The position numbers and the translations under genes were made by a program. From Paguma larvata (lineage: Eukaryota; Chordata; Mammalia; Carnivora; Viverridae), in assembly GCA_030068075.1 (NCBI GenBank), contig CM057826.1, positions 60,857,312 through 60,921,311 on the forward strand: DNA of 64,000 bases, written 5' to 3'. Positions 55,653 through 64,000 of the stretch are shown here, one piece after another. The notes beneath the pieces are model-generated. The model was not told the origin of the DNA. It ran no database searches and worked only from the letters and a program-made list of their open reading frames with translations. How positions within the stretch are numbered: the first letter of the stretch is position 1; the number at the start of each line of letters is the position of its first letter.

Positions 55653-56318
55653 TTATGTGTTGAATTGTGTCCCCCTCAAAACAAATTCATTCTGTTGAGG
55701 GGAACCTCGGTGGCTCGGTCAGTGAGGTGTCCAGCTCTTGGTTTCGCCTCAGGTCGTGTTCTCGTGGTTCCTGGATTTGAGCCCCTCTGGCTCTGCGCTG
55801 ACGGAGCAAAGGTTGCTTGGGATTCTGTCTCCCTCTCTCTCTGTGCCTGCCACCTCTCACTTTCTATCTCTCTTTCTCAAAATAAGGAAACTTGAAAAAA
55901 ATGTCGTATATTGAAATCCAACCCCCAGGACCTCAGAATGTGACCTTATCTAGAGAGAAGGTCTTTACGGAGGTAATCAAGGTAAAATGAGGACCTTAAG
56001 GGTGGGCTCTCGTCCAAATATGACTGGTGTCTTCATCAAAAAAGGAAGCGTGGGCACAGACATGCACGCAGGGGGGACACCGTGTGAGGACGGAGGCACA
56101 AATCAGTGTGATGCTTCTATGAGCCAGAGGCCGCCAAAGGTTGCCAGAACGCTGCCACCAGAAGCCAGGAGGGGCATGCCACAGACCCTCCCTCACAGCC
56201 TCAGAAGGAACCAACCCTACCAACACCTCAACCTTGGATTTCTGGTCTCCAGACTGTGAGATGGTTGGTACATTTCTGCTCTTTAAGCCGCCCAGTGTGT
56301 GGAACTTTCTTGTGAGGA
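55653..56318 (+). mobile_element. MaLR/MLT1 LTR, sense, split by a SINE
   Basis: It opens 'tgttatgtgttgaattg', runs to 'aacaaattcattctg', is interrupted by the SINE at 55697-55901, and resumes 'atattgaaatccaaccccc' through 'gtgaccttatctagag' to 'ctgctctttaagccgccc'. No viral coding sequence. Confidence 0.85.
55697..55901 (+). mobile_element. CAN-SINE inserted in the LTR
   Basis: Head 'aggggaacctcggtggctcg', CT-rich part and tail 'tctcaaaataaggaaac'. The most head-diverged copy in the window. Target duplication not resolved. Confidence 0.88.
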
Positions 56319-56490
56319 CAACAGCCATATTAGATTAGGGCCCACCCTGATGTCTTCAGAGTAATATCACTGATTGCCTCTGGAAAAGTCCCCTCTCTAT
56401 GTGAGATCACATTCTCAGGTCTTGGGGGCGAGGGCTTTACCATACAGATCTGGCGAGGGTACACAATTCAACCTGCGGCAGTCACCCAGC
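56319..56490 (-). mobile_element. MaLR LTR fragment, antisense, abutting the sense LTR
   Basis: 'gccatattagattaggg', 'gtgagatcacattctcagg' and 'cacaattcaacctgcgg' are the antisense end of a MaLR LTR, starting where the sense LTR stops. Confidence 0.7.
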
Positions 56491-56814
56491 AAGCTGGTAG
56501 CGTGGAGAAGGTGAGAAGCCACCCCAAAGCTGACTTCACATGACGTCCCCTCCCCACACCCACCCTTGCGTGTGTGTTCTCCTTGAGAAGGGCTCCATCG
56601 GCCTGAGTTTCTCTTCAGACCTGTTTAAAGACGTGTCCCGGTGACTCCTTTTCTTTGGTGGAAACCGTCTCATTTCCTCTCTGTCCGGAGAGAGAGTCCC
56701 AGCAGGCGGATCCCAGGGCGAACGCCCAACACCCCGCCCCACCCCCACCTCCTGCCCTGGGTTCTTGGCAGGACACAGGAAGCCCCGACTAGTCCCCCAG
56801 CTCCCTTCAAAGCA
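56491..56814. other. Unassigned DNA
   Basis: Nothing recognised. Confidence 0.45.
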
Positions 56815-57045
56815 TTTTTCTCCTACCTTTGATTTTTATTGGTTTGTGTCTTAAGTGCTTTGTCTGTAATTACACAGTTTGCTGCGTGTCTTGTTTCGTA
56901 ATGGCTAGTATGAAGTGCAGGCACCGGCAAAGGGAGCACAGAACCAAACGAGCATTTAATAATTAGTATTCATTAAGACAATTATTTTTAATAAATTAGA
57001 CCTGGTTAAGTATAACCATTTTTCCCTGATTTCAAAACAAAACAA
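56815..57045. promoter_or_regulatory. Candidate conserved element E
   Basis: Repeat-free AT-rich block with CCTTTGAT (56826-56833), the 18-mer CTTTGATTTTTATTGGTT (56827-56844, one mismatch to element B2), TAATTA (56867-56872), and 'tttaataattagtattc' near 56956. Enhancer-like texture. Conservation not tested. Confidence 0.45.
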
Positions 57046-57224
57046 AACAAACTTCAACACTGCAGCAAGGGAAGGGGGTATCGGTGAGGATGCCCAGACC
57101 CGGGCAGAGACAGGAAGGGCTCGGGAGAGCAGAGCAGAGGCAGGGATGTTGGTAGGACTTTGGGAAGTCTAGCTTATTGTGCATTTTACATCAGCCATGG
57201 GAGCGAAATCTAGAAAGGACTCAC

Positions 57225-57375
57225 GAAATGTCAAATCCATTGTCTGTATTATCTTATGTTATCGTCACGCTAAGTCAAAAAGACGGGATCTTTGATTATT
57301 ATTGTCACTTTAAGATGAGGAAACTTAAGTTTGCCCCAGCTCACGCAGGTGGTGAGTGATGGAGTCGAAGGTGGG
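57225..57375 (-). repeat. MIR SINE
   Basis: 'tattattgtcactttaag', 'gatgaggaaacttaag' and 'gctcacgcaggtggtg' mark an antisense MIR. Confidence 0.7.
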
Positions 57376-57579
57376 ACCTAGGCAGCCTCCTTCCAGAGTC
57401 TGCCCTCAAAGGCCCACACAAGACAGGTGTTGGAAAACGGGAAAAAGTCCGCTCCCTCCCGATGGGCAGTCGTGCCTGCAAAATGTGTAGCTTGTTTAAG
57501 GTCCAGCTTCATGTGGTGAGCAAGCCCGTAAGCTCCTGGGGGAACCTGTCGGGGCTTGGAGCTCAGGGCCATCTCTAAT

Positions 57580-57665
57580 CAGCAGGGCCTCAGTTTCCCA
57601 GTTTGCAAAACGCAATGGTAATAGTACCCTCCTTGTAGCACTGGGAGATTGTCACTGCTGGGGTG
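57580..57665 (+). repeat. MIR SINE fragment
   Basis: 'gggcctcagtttccc' and 'aatggtaatagtaccctc' are the sense MIR core. Confidence 0.7.
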
Positions 57666-58195
57666 GGAAGGGACGTCCGAGGGAGCTACCAAGCCAATCC
57701 CCTGGTCTAGCCTTGTTGCCGCAGCTGATGATGGCGCCACACTGCGGTCTGGTCTGCGGTCCACCCATGGCAATGTGGCATTTGTCCACTCTGATTTGTT
57801 CTCTCGGCAGTGGCACTCTCTTGCTCTGCCCCAGACACAGAAAGGAGTGAACTCTAAAAAGTTCTCAGGAGACTAGAGCCCTACCATGAGACGGAGGGTC
57901 GGTCAAGGTCCCTGGTCTGGTTCCTTCCTGGTCATGGTGCATGTGATCCATCGCCAAAACGATCAGAACCATGGGTGCTTCCAACCACCCAACATGACCA
58001 CGTCTTGATGATCCACTCCCTGGGCCTCAGTTGAGTTCCCACCTGTCCTTGGACACAGACAGGGTCAACTTCGTGGACGTGCACCCTATGCAGGTACACA
58101 TACCCCTATGCTTAGAAGGGTCTTGCGCTTTGATTGGAAACCCTGCAGTCCTACCAATTTCTGAACAAGGATCCCACGTTTTCAACTTGCTCTGG
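57666..58195. other. Unassigned DNA
   Basis: Nothing recognised. Confidence 0.45.
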
Positions 58196-58580
58196 GCCCT
58201 GCAAATGACGTAGCCAGGACTCTGTACAGGTTTCACTGCTGTAACAAAGAGATCCAGAAATAATCCTTAAATAAGGCTGAAGTTTATTTCTCTCTTCCAT
58301 AATAGCCCATAATAGGCAGTGCAGACAGTAGGATGATGTTTCCATCGTCAGTGTGTGGTTTCTATCTTTGAGTCCGAGTGACCGTCCGGTTCTCACCACC
58401 TTTTAGTCGGTGGAAAGGAGAAAGAAGCCAGAGAAGCACACACCCAGTCAAGAGACAAGGTCTGGACCTGGTACTTATACGTCTCGTCTCATCCCAATGG
58501 TCAGAACAAGATCACATGGGTGCAGTTAGCCACAAGGGCAGATAGAACATACACTCGCTAGGTGAGGGGGCTTTGGGCTA
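58196..58580 (-). mobile_element. Old LTR-like interspersed repeat, antisense
   Basis: 'gctgtaacaaagagatcc', 'ctgaagtttatttctctc', 'atcgtcagtgtgtggtttc' and 'agaacaagatcacatggg' follow a common dispersed mammalian repeat that I recognise but cannot name (MaLR or MER type). Confidence 0.5.
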
Positions 58581-58735
58581 CAAAACTCTACGATAACCAG
58601 CACGCTCGTGCACCGCCAAACCCTCTTCAGGCTCTGATGTCCTCAACCAGCTCTGCAGTTTCTGGAGTTCCTAGAATAAAGATGTTTTCCCGGAGTTCTT
58701 AAGGATAAATAGATTCTGTGTCTACAACCCCCCCG

Positions 58736-58755
58736 ACAATTGTGTACACAATTGT
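58736..58755. other. Perfect 20-bp palindrome
   Basis: ACAATTGTGTACACAATTGT is identical to its own reverse complement. It contains two ACAATTGT octamers around GTAC, so four SOX-like ACAAT/ATTGT half-sites and two CAATTG cores. Confidence 0.85.
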
Positions 58756-58959
58756 AAACACACCTGCATTTTCTTTAGGAGAAGGCTGTGGGTTCTCAGT
58801 GGACTCGCCCTCTTCATCCCTCGCCCCCCACCGAAGTGTCGGAAACATTCGTCTGAAGTCCTCCGTGTTGACACGTGTTTCAGGCAAATGTGAGGAATAT
58901 ATTGAGGCTAAGTCAGAAAAGCATCGCTAGCTAGATGCAGGGCTAAGTACAAGAGAGGG

Positions 58960-59007
58960 GCAGCAAACTATGGCATGTCACCTGGTTTTGCAAATAAAAT
59001 CATAGGA
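58960..59007 (+). mobile_element. Old DNA-transposon-like repeat, left part
   Basis: 'gggcagcaaactatggc' and 'ggttttgcaaataaaatc' begin a very common old mammalian repeat. The rest is displaced to about 59695-59870 by an L1 and a SINE. Confidence 0.6.
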
Positions 59008-59065
59008 CCAAGTGTCCATCAATAGACGGATAGATAGAGAAGATGTGGTATGCACACACACGTGT

Positions 59066-59109
<44 letters not shown>

Positions 59110-59460
59110 GAATATTACTCGGCCGTAAAAAAGAATGGAATCTCGCCTTTCGCAGCAACGTAGATGGAGCTACAGAGTGTTTTGCTCAGTGAAACAAGTC
59201 CATCAGAGAAAGACACATACCGTATGATTTCACTCATATGTAGAACTTAAGACACAAAACACATGAACGAAGGAAAAAATAGAGAGGCAAACCAAGAAAC
59301 AGACTCTTAACAATAGAGAACAAACATGGTTACCAGAGGGGAGGTGGGGGGGATGGGTGAAACAGGGGAGGGGGATTGAGGAGGCCACTTGTGATGAGCA
59401 CGGGGTATTGTATGGAAGTGTTGAATCGCTACACCTGAAACTAGTATAACAACTAATTAA
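59005..59460 (+). mobile_element. Carnivore L1 3' end
   Basis: 'gtgtccatcaatagac', 'actggaatattactcggc', 'aaacaagtccatcagag', 'gtatgatttcactcatat' and 'gctacacctgaaactag' follow the carnivore L1 3' end. The duplication 'aaatcata' is at 58998-59005 and 59694-59701, outside both the L1 and the SINE behind it. Confidence 0.9.
59069..59107 (+). repeat. (CA)n microsatellite in the L1
   Basis: A pure CA array of about 39 bases with a TGTGTACACAC lead-in, expanded within the L1 3' UTR. Confidence 0.96.
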
Positions 59461-59462
59461 TT

Positions 59463-59661
59463 TTTTAAAGTCGATTTACTTATTTGGACAGAGAGGGAGA
59501 GAGCACAAGCAGGGTAGGGGCAGAGAGAGGGGGAGAGAGAGACTCCTAAGAAGGCTCTGCACTGTCAGCACAGAGTCCAATCGGACCCACAAACCGTGAG
59601 ATCATGACCTGCGCCAAAACCAAGAGTCGGACGCTCAACCAGCTGAGCCACTGGGGCTTCC
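59463..59661 (-). mobile_element. CAN-SINE, antisense, in the L1 tail
   Basis: It runs from 'ttttttaaagtcgattta' to 'gagccactggggcttcc' and lies in the A/T-rich tail of the L1, with 'taattaatt'-type sequence on both sides as possible duplication. Confidence 0.88.
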
Positions 59662-59694
59662 ACAATTGATTGATTAATTAATTGAAAAAGTTGA

Positions 59695-59870
59695 AATCAT
59701 ACTAGATCACGGCCATGTCCGTTCATTAACATATCCTCTCTGGCTGCCTCCCTTCTGCAGCTGAAGAGCTCCATAGTGACGACATTAGAGGCTACAAGCC
59801 AAGAAAATTGACTATGGGGCCCTTTACAGAAAAGGCTTACCAGCTCCTGAACTGTATGTAGCTACATAGG
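59695..59870 (+). mobile_element. Old DNA-transposon-like repeat, right part
   Basis: 'gccatgtccgttcatta', 'ctggctgcctcccttc' and 'gggccctttacagaaaagg' continue the element begun at 58960. Confidence 0.65.
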
Positions 59871-59884
59871 TGAGGGTTAACTTC

Positions 59885-59995
59885 TTCCGCCTTTTATTAT
59901 TATGGTTGCCCTTTTACAGACAAGGAAACCAAGAGTCACCTATGCTTACACAGCTGGTAAGTAAATGACGGAGCCAGAGGAGGGACCTAGGCAGC
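59885..59995 (-). repeat. MIR SINE
   Basis: 'gcccttttacagacaagg', 'gaaaccaagagtcacc' and 'acacagctggtaagtaa' mark an antisense MIR. Confidence 0.8.
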
Positions 59996-60254
59996 CTCCC
60001 TCCAGAACCTACCCTCTTAACCTCTTGACTTAAAGGCCTTCATATTATAGGTGTTAGAACACGGGAGGAACGTCCCATCTGGAATCTGGCAACGGAAAGG
60101 TCTGTGAGTTCAGAGTTGAAGTCCAGTGAGAACTGCAGAATCTCCACGTGATAAAGATGTCGGTAAGGACAACTAATGCTTGTATATTGTACACTCTCCC
60201 ATCCACCTTGAATACGAGGGAGGTACATGGGAAGGGTCGCGGGGTCATGGGAAG
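59996..60254. other. Unassigned DNA
   Basis: Nothing recognised. Confidence 0.45.
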
Positions 60255-60370
60255 TTGTCTGACTCAGGCTGGAGTCCCGCTTCAATTACTGCCTCGCTTG
60301 CAAATGTTCTTTGCTTTGAATCTCGGTCTCCTGGTCTTTAAAATGTGGCTGCCGAGTCAGGCTGGGCAGG
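60255..60370 (+). repeat. MIR SINE fragment
   Basis: 'ctgactcaggctggag' and 'ctttaaaatgtggctgcc' suggest a sense MIR. Confidence 0.5.
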
Positions 60371-60539
60371 GTAATCGATGCAAGATGCAGCACAGAGGGT
60401 TTGGCAAGATGAGCATCAGCTCCTGAAGGAGCCCGTTGGAGGCCATCTTGGAGTTTGGCTGGAGGCGTGCGTATTAAGTCTCGCTGCTCAATGGAGGCTT
60501 CCACAGTTTTCTTCTTGAATCTCATTTTCACCCAATGGC

Positions 60540-60665
60540 TTATGTCAAGAGCGTTGGATTTCAGCCCAGCTCTCCGCTAGCTCACTGTGTCATCTTGGAC
60601 CACAGTCTTGACCCTCTTGGGCCTGTTTTCTCCTTGATGTCATGGGGTTAGAGAGTCCATTAGCT
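60540..60665 (+). repeat. MIR SINE
   Basis: 'gctcactgtgtcatcttgg' and 'tgatgtcatggggttag' are sense MIR blocks. Confidence 0.65.
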
Positions 60666-61390
60666 AGTTCCTAACACCGGCATATCCTTTGATTCCTACC
60701 CTGTGGTCACAGGGCTGCTTCCTTCTGAACTCTGTCCAAGTTGTCCACCTTCCCACACCCCCCGGTGCCTGGAACGGGGCCCGGCCAGGCCCGTAGTTAG
60801 GGGGCATGTTACTCTGTGGGTCCTGAGGGCCTGTTCCCGTCCGTGAGCACAGCTGTGGAGCCAGCCGTCTGACTCATGGGGCTGCACTGCCCAGACATTT
60901 CAAATTAGAGGATGAGGCGCTCTTCATTTAATAGGATGAAAGAATAATGTGGCCTTGTTAGTAATACAGTAAAACCAAGCTTTCCGAACGCTCGGGGTGC
61001 ACTGGCTAACTGGACATCCCGAGTATCGGAGATCTCAGCACAGGGGCTGAAAACGGAGATATTCTGTCAGGCAGATTCAAATGCATCCCCTCCTCTATCA
61101 CCAACTTGCTGTGGGATGCTGGTTTCTCCAGAGTGAAAGGAAGCACATAATCGTAACCACTAGCGTAGCTGCAAGAATGAAATTAAATAGAATTAAATGC
61201 CGCAAGAACAGAGTAATCCCAAAGTTCCCAAACTTTCTCTGTTCGCAGTGCCCTGGGTGCCTCCCTGATTTTTTCATGGTCCCCTCAGCACGAAGAAATA
61301 CCGAACGGTTTCATTTAGTAAGCAGTTAGCGCCAACAGTTGGTAAGCATCTGTTCTAAGAACTTAGTAGTTGCTTCGGAAAAATAGCACA
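60666..61390. other. Unassigned DNA
   Basis: No gene. A stretch near 61215-61290 resembles an old dispersed repeat ('gttcccaaactttctctg') that I cannot name. Confidence 0.45.
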
Positions 61391-61607
61391 CAGAAATTCA
61401 CTCTTTTTTTTTCTTTTAAGAAGGAGAGAGTGTGCCAGTGGGGGAGAGGGGCGGAGGGCGAGAGAGATTCTCAGGCAGGTTCCACGTTCGGCATACGCTG
61501 CAGAGCCCAACACCGGGCTCAATCCCACAACGCAGGGATTGTGACCTGAGCCAAAATCAAGAGGTAGACTCTCAACCGACTAAGCCACCTAGGCGCCCCA
61601 GAAATTC
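61391..61607 (-). mobile_element. CAN-SINE, antisense, with target duplication
   Basis: Element at about 61400-61598, ending 'taagccacctaggcgccc'. The duplication 'cagaaattc' is at 61391-61399 and 61599-61607. The head is more diverged than in most copies here. Confidence 0.93.
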
Positions 61608-62119
61608 TTTCTTACGTAGCCATAGTTCCCTCTGAATGGGATTCACCCGTTGGGTACTGCACAACTTCTCAAAACGTGGAAGGGAGAAGGGACGCTCCGG
61701 CCTTCGCTTTCTTCCCCAAGCAGATTTCCATGCTGTACTGGTATTTCATTACAGTAGCTGCTAAAAACCAAAGCCATGACCATGACACAAGGAATATGGC
61801 ACACTTGGATACGGAAACTGGGAACTATCTGGAGCTATTACTTTGCATGACGTCCCACAGAGATCAAGGATCACGGGGTTTCCTGTCTTGCACCCAACGT
61901 TCATTACAGTCCTCCGCATTCCCCTCCTGGTACTGTGTTTCCCAGCCTCCAGGCCCCACCTGCACTACCTGGAGACCTCCCGGGAACTCCCACCAGCCCT
62001 GTTCAACTCTCGCTCACTGCCGGAGGAGGAGAGTCACAGGTGGACATGCCTCCTTGGAAAGGCAGCTTGAAAACACCTACCCAAACTGCCCTAGCAAAAG
62101 TGTGCTTCTGGAATTTGCT
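61608..62119. other. Unassigned DNA
   Basis: A 198-codon open frame at 61676-62272 has no domain and extends into a probable L1 remnant. AT-mixed, non-repetitive sequence at about 61720-61850 could be weakly conserved. Confidence 0.45.
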
Positions 62120-62545
62120 ATCTATTTATCGTGCGCTCTTCCCACGAGCACTCAAAGAAATTTTACAAAGAGATTCCCTGAAGCATTATTCAATCTAGCG
62201 AGGGGAAAAAGCAAGAAAGAAAAAGAAACCACCATTCTGTCCCTCAACAGGGGGCTGATTACGTACAATTAATTATAATCATGACGACAAAGGAGATCAA
62301 CGCATACCGATATAACGTGATCCTCAGGCTCTATAATTAAGGAGGACAGTGTATGGTATGCTGTGTGGATAAGCCTACACGTGCAAGACCGGAGCTCACG
62401 TGTGCAGCTAGAAGGTGAAAAGGGTGGGGGCCTCTGAGAGGGAAGCTGGAGGATTGGGAGGAAGGCTTATTTTTACTCTCAACTATTTTGGAACTGTAGC
62501 CATTGTTCTATTGGCACATTTTCCTTGTTAAAAAAATAATGCGTA
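62120..62545 (+). mobile_element. Probable old L1 3' UTR fragment
   Basis: 'ctgtccctcaacaggggg', 'gctgattacgtacaatt' and 'ggtgggggcctctgag' follow the order of an old L1M 3' UTR. Strongly diverged. Confidence 0.5.
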
Positions 62546-62843
62546 AGCACCTTTTGACAAACCCTGTCTAGGCGTCGACTTCCCTGAGTTTTCTTTAATG
62601 CCTCAGGCTAGAATCGATCCCTCCCTCGTCCATACTTCAAGCATCCATTTACTGGTAAGTGTCTCGTGAGACTTTCTCTGGACTCTTTCCCTCCATTCCA
62701 GAGGTTCCCCCCTCTCCACCTCCCCGCCAGAGTTCCGTGTCTGCCTCCTTGTGCACAGCACCGAGCCCGGGCCAGCGTGGGTCTCAGTACAAGTCACTGG
62801 AATGAAGAGACCCCTTGTGGTCTTAGTAGGTGAAGAAGGGAAG
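62546..62843. other. Unassigned DNA
   Basis: Nothing recognised. Confidence 0.45.
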
Positions 62844-62898
62844 CCCCGGAAGCATGCTCCCTGCCCCGGAAGTATGCTCCCTGCCCCGGAAGTGCTTG
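62844..62898 (+). repeat. 20-bp tandem repeat (2.7 copies)
   Basis: CCCCGGAAGCATGCTCCCTG, then the same with T for C at position 10, then a partial third copy CCCCGGAAGTGCTTG. Confidence 0.92.
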
Positions 62899-63164
62899 CT
62901 TGCAGCCCTGACCTCCAGGAAGGAACGGGCACCGCGGACGGTGAAGACGCGCCCCCGGAAGGAAGGTGAAAGTAGGCAAGCTCGCAGATGCCGGAACCCG
63001 GAGGCGAGGCGGCGAGCCAAACCCAAGAAGAGAAATTCCAGAGCAGAATGATAGCAGTCACTTGGAAGAACAGAACCTTCGGCGAGTGTGGCTGACCCTC
63101 GGAGGGTCACGGAACGGACCCAGGGGCTTCTGGAGGCCTCGGCTCCGGAGTCGAATGCGGAAGC
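62899..63164. other. Unassigned GC-rich DNA
   Basis: Nothing recognised. Confidence 0.45.
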
Positions 63165-63330
63165 AACAGTAGTAGTTAGTGTTTGGGCACTTGTCACGTG
63201 CCAAGCCGTGCTAAGAACAATCATGCGCATCCCGTTCACCCCGCCCCCCCCCCCGCCGGAACCTCCCTAATAAAGTCCGCACGGTTATTACCCTCGCTCG
63301 GAAGATCTGGAAGCGGCTTGGGGGTTGGGG
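63165..63330 (-). repeat. MIR SINE fragment
   Basis: 'cttgtcacgtgccaagcc' and 'cacggttattaccctcg' fit an antisense MIR, with a C run at 63242-63256. Confidence 0.6.
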
Positions 63331-64000
63331 GATGGGCGGGGGCTCAGAAACGGTCGGCGGCAGAGCCGGGCCGCGAACACAGGTCCGCCTTGGTCCGAGT
63401 GCCTCCTCTCGACCCAGCGTGACAGCGAAGAGCACGCACAGATCAAAACTTCAGCATCGGCAGCAGCCTTCTGAGCGCTCTTCCCGTGGTCCCAGGGCCC
63501 TGGTGAAAGCACAGTGACAGAGTGACTCGGCCAGGTGACATGGTGACGATGGCCCGTGCTGTCGCCCCCCACCGCCAGCCAGGCCGGGGGTTCAGAGGGA
63601 TTGTAAAACCCGTTCACGAGGTCCTCACTAACCCCAGGACCCAAACCAACGTAATTCCCTGTTCCTGTATCAATATGGGCACGCTTTTCCGTCCTTTTTA
63701 ACGCAAAGCTGAGAATAAGCAAAGCGAACTTATATGTGTGTTCTAAAAAAACACCTTCCATGGGAAGGTAATTCCGCGAGCCCCCTGGAAGCCCTCGTGT
63801 GCGAACAGTCACACCAAGACTCGCTGGCAGACCCTCTCTTCGCCGTGTTCCCAAATCCGAGGTACAGTCGAGCCTGCGGCCTACACTTCGCTTGGGAAAA
63901 CCAGCTTCAGAATCCTCAAGCCGGGGCCCTAAAACTCTATAAATAGACTCCCCCGACCTCCACTTTCGGAGACATTCCTAACATTCTGTCAAGGTTTATG
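63331..64000. other. Unassigned DNA with a TATA-like site near the end
   Basis: CTATAAATAG lies at about 63938-63947, a good TATA-box match on the plus strand, but no initiator, CpG island or exon is visible before the window ends. Antisense and sense frames of up to 188 codons have no domain. Confidence 0.4.

Noticed and set aside
61676..62272. 198-codon plus-strand open frame
   Set aside because: Low-complexity Ser/Pro/Thr composition, no domain, and its end overlaps a probable L1 remnant.
63288..63854. 188-codon minus-strand open frame
   Set aside because: It starts and ends in unrelated GC-rich sequence beside a MIR, with no domain.
63936..63947. TATA-box-like CTATAAATAG as a promoter
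   Set aside because: A single motif without initiator, CpG island or downstream exon in the window is not enough to call a promoter.

Overview
This is mammalian nuclear DNA, almost certainly from a cat-like carnivore (Feliformia, most likely a felid). Twenty-two essentially complete copies, plus one truncated copy, of a tRNA-derived CAN-SINE are present. They have the cat-type head (GGGCGCCTGGGTGGCTCAG), a TCTCTCTGCCCC segment and an AAATAAATAAACATT tail. Carnivore/felid-type L1 3' ends also occur. I find no exon, conserved protein domain, rRNA, functional tRNA, CRISPR array or bacterial-type feature. Every long open frame lies in a repeat, a low-complexity tract or sequence without recognisable similarity. 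The window reads as an intergenic 'gene desert' or a long intron. Layout: 1-9 kb has an old MaLR-type LTR, L2 pieces, an old L1 3' end carrying two or three SINE insertions, and a felid L1 3' end. 10-12 kb has a candidate conserved non-coding element, a ~530-bp GATGGT-type minisatellite and a back-to-back SINE pair. 13-15.4 kb has carnivore L1 and a 1.3-kb antisense L1. 18.7-19.9 kb is the strongest candidate regulatory block: AT-rich islands with homeodomain, CCAAT, TCF-like and AP-1-like motifs, flanked by GC-rich DNA. 21-30 kb has L1/SINE clusters and another candidate element at 27.7 kb. 31-41 kb has L2/MIR remnants, CpG-dense DNA, an LTR fragment, a CA/CAGA minisatellite, a TA-rich tract and an antisense ERVL-like LTR. 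41.7-42.1 kb is another candidate conserved element. 45.7-49.6 kb is a nested stack: an L1 in an old LTR, with a SINE and a GGAA microsatellite inside the L1. 50-64 kb has SINEs, MIRs, pyrimidine repeats, a MER5-like fragment, two abutting LTR fragments, a fifth candidate element at 56.8 kb, a perfect 20-bp palindrome, and a second nested stack near 59 kb. How it works together: the only plausible function I can infer is cis-regulation by several short AT-rich, homeodomain-motif-rich islands, in the style of deserts around developmental transcription-factor genes. Two of them, 37.6 kb apart, share an 18-bp composite motif with one mismatch. Conservation was not measured, so this is inference. 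A second pattern is that several old repeats seem to carry unusually many C/G substitutions and extra CpGs compared with family sequences as I remember them, as expected under GC-biased gene conversion. I found no previously undescribed biological system. Repeat family names rest on recognition without an alignment, and boundaries of old repeats (MIR, L2, LTR) are approximate to tens of bases.
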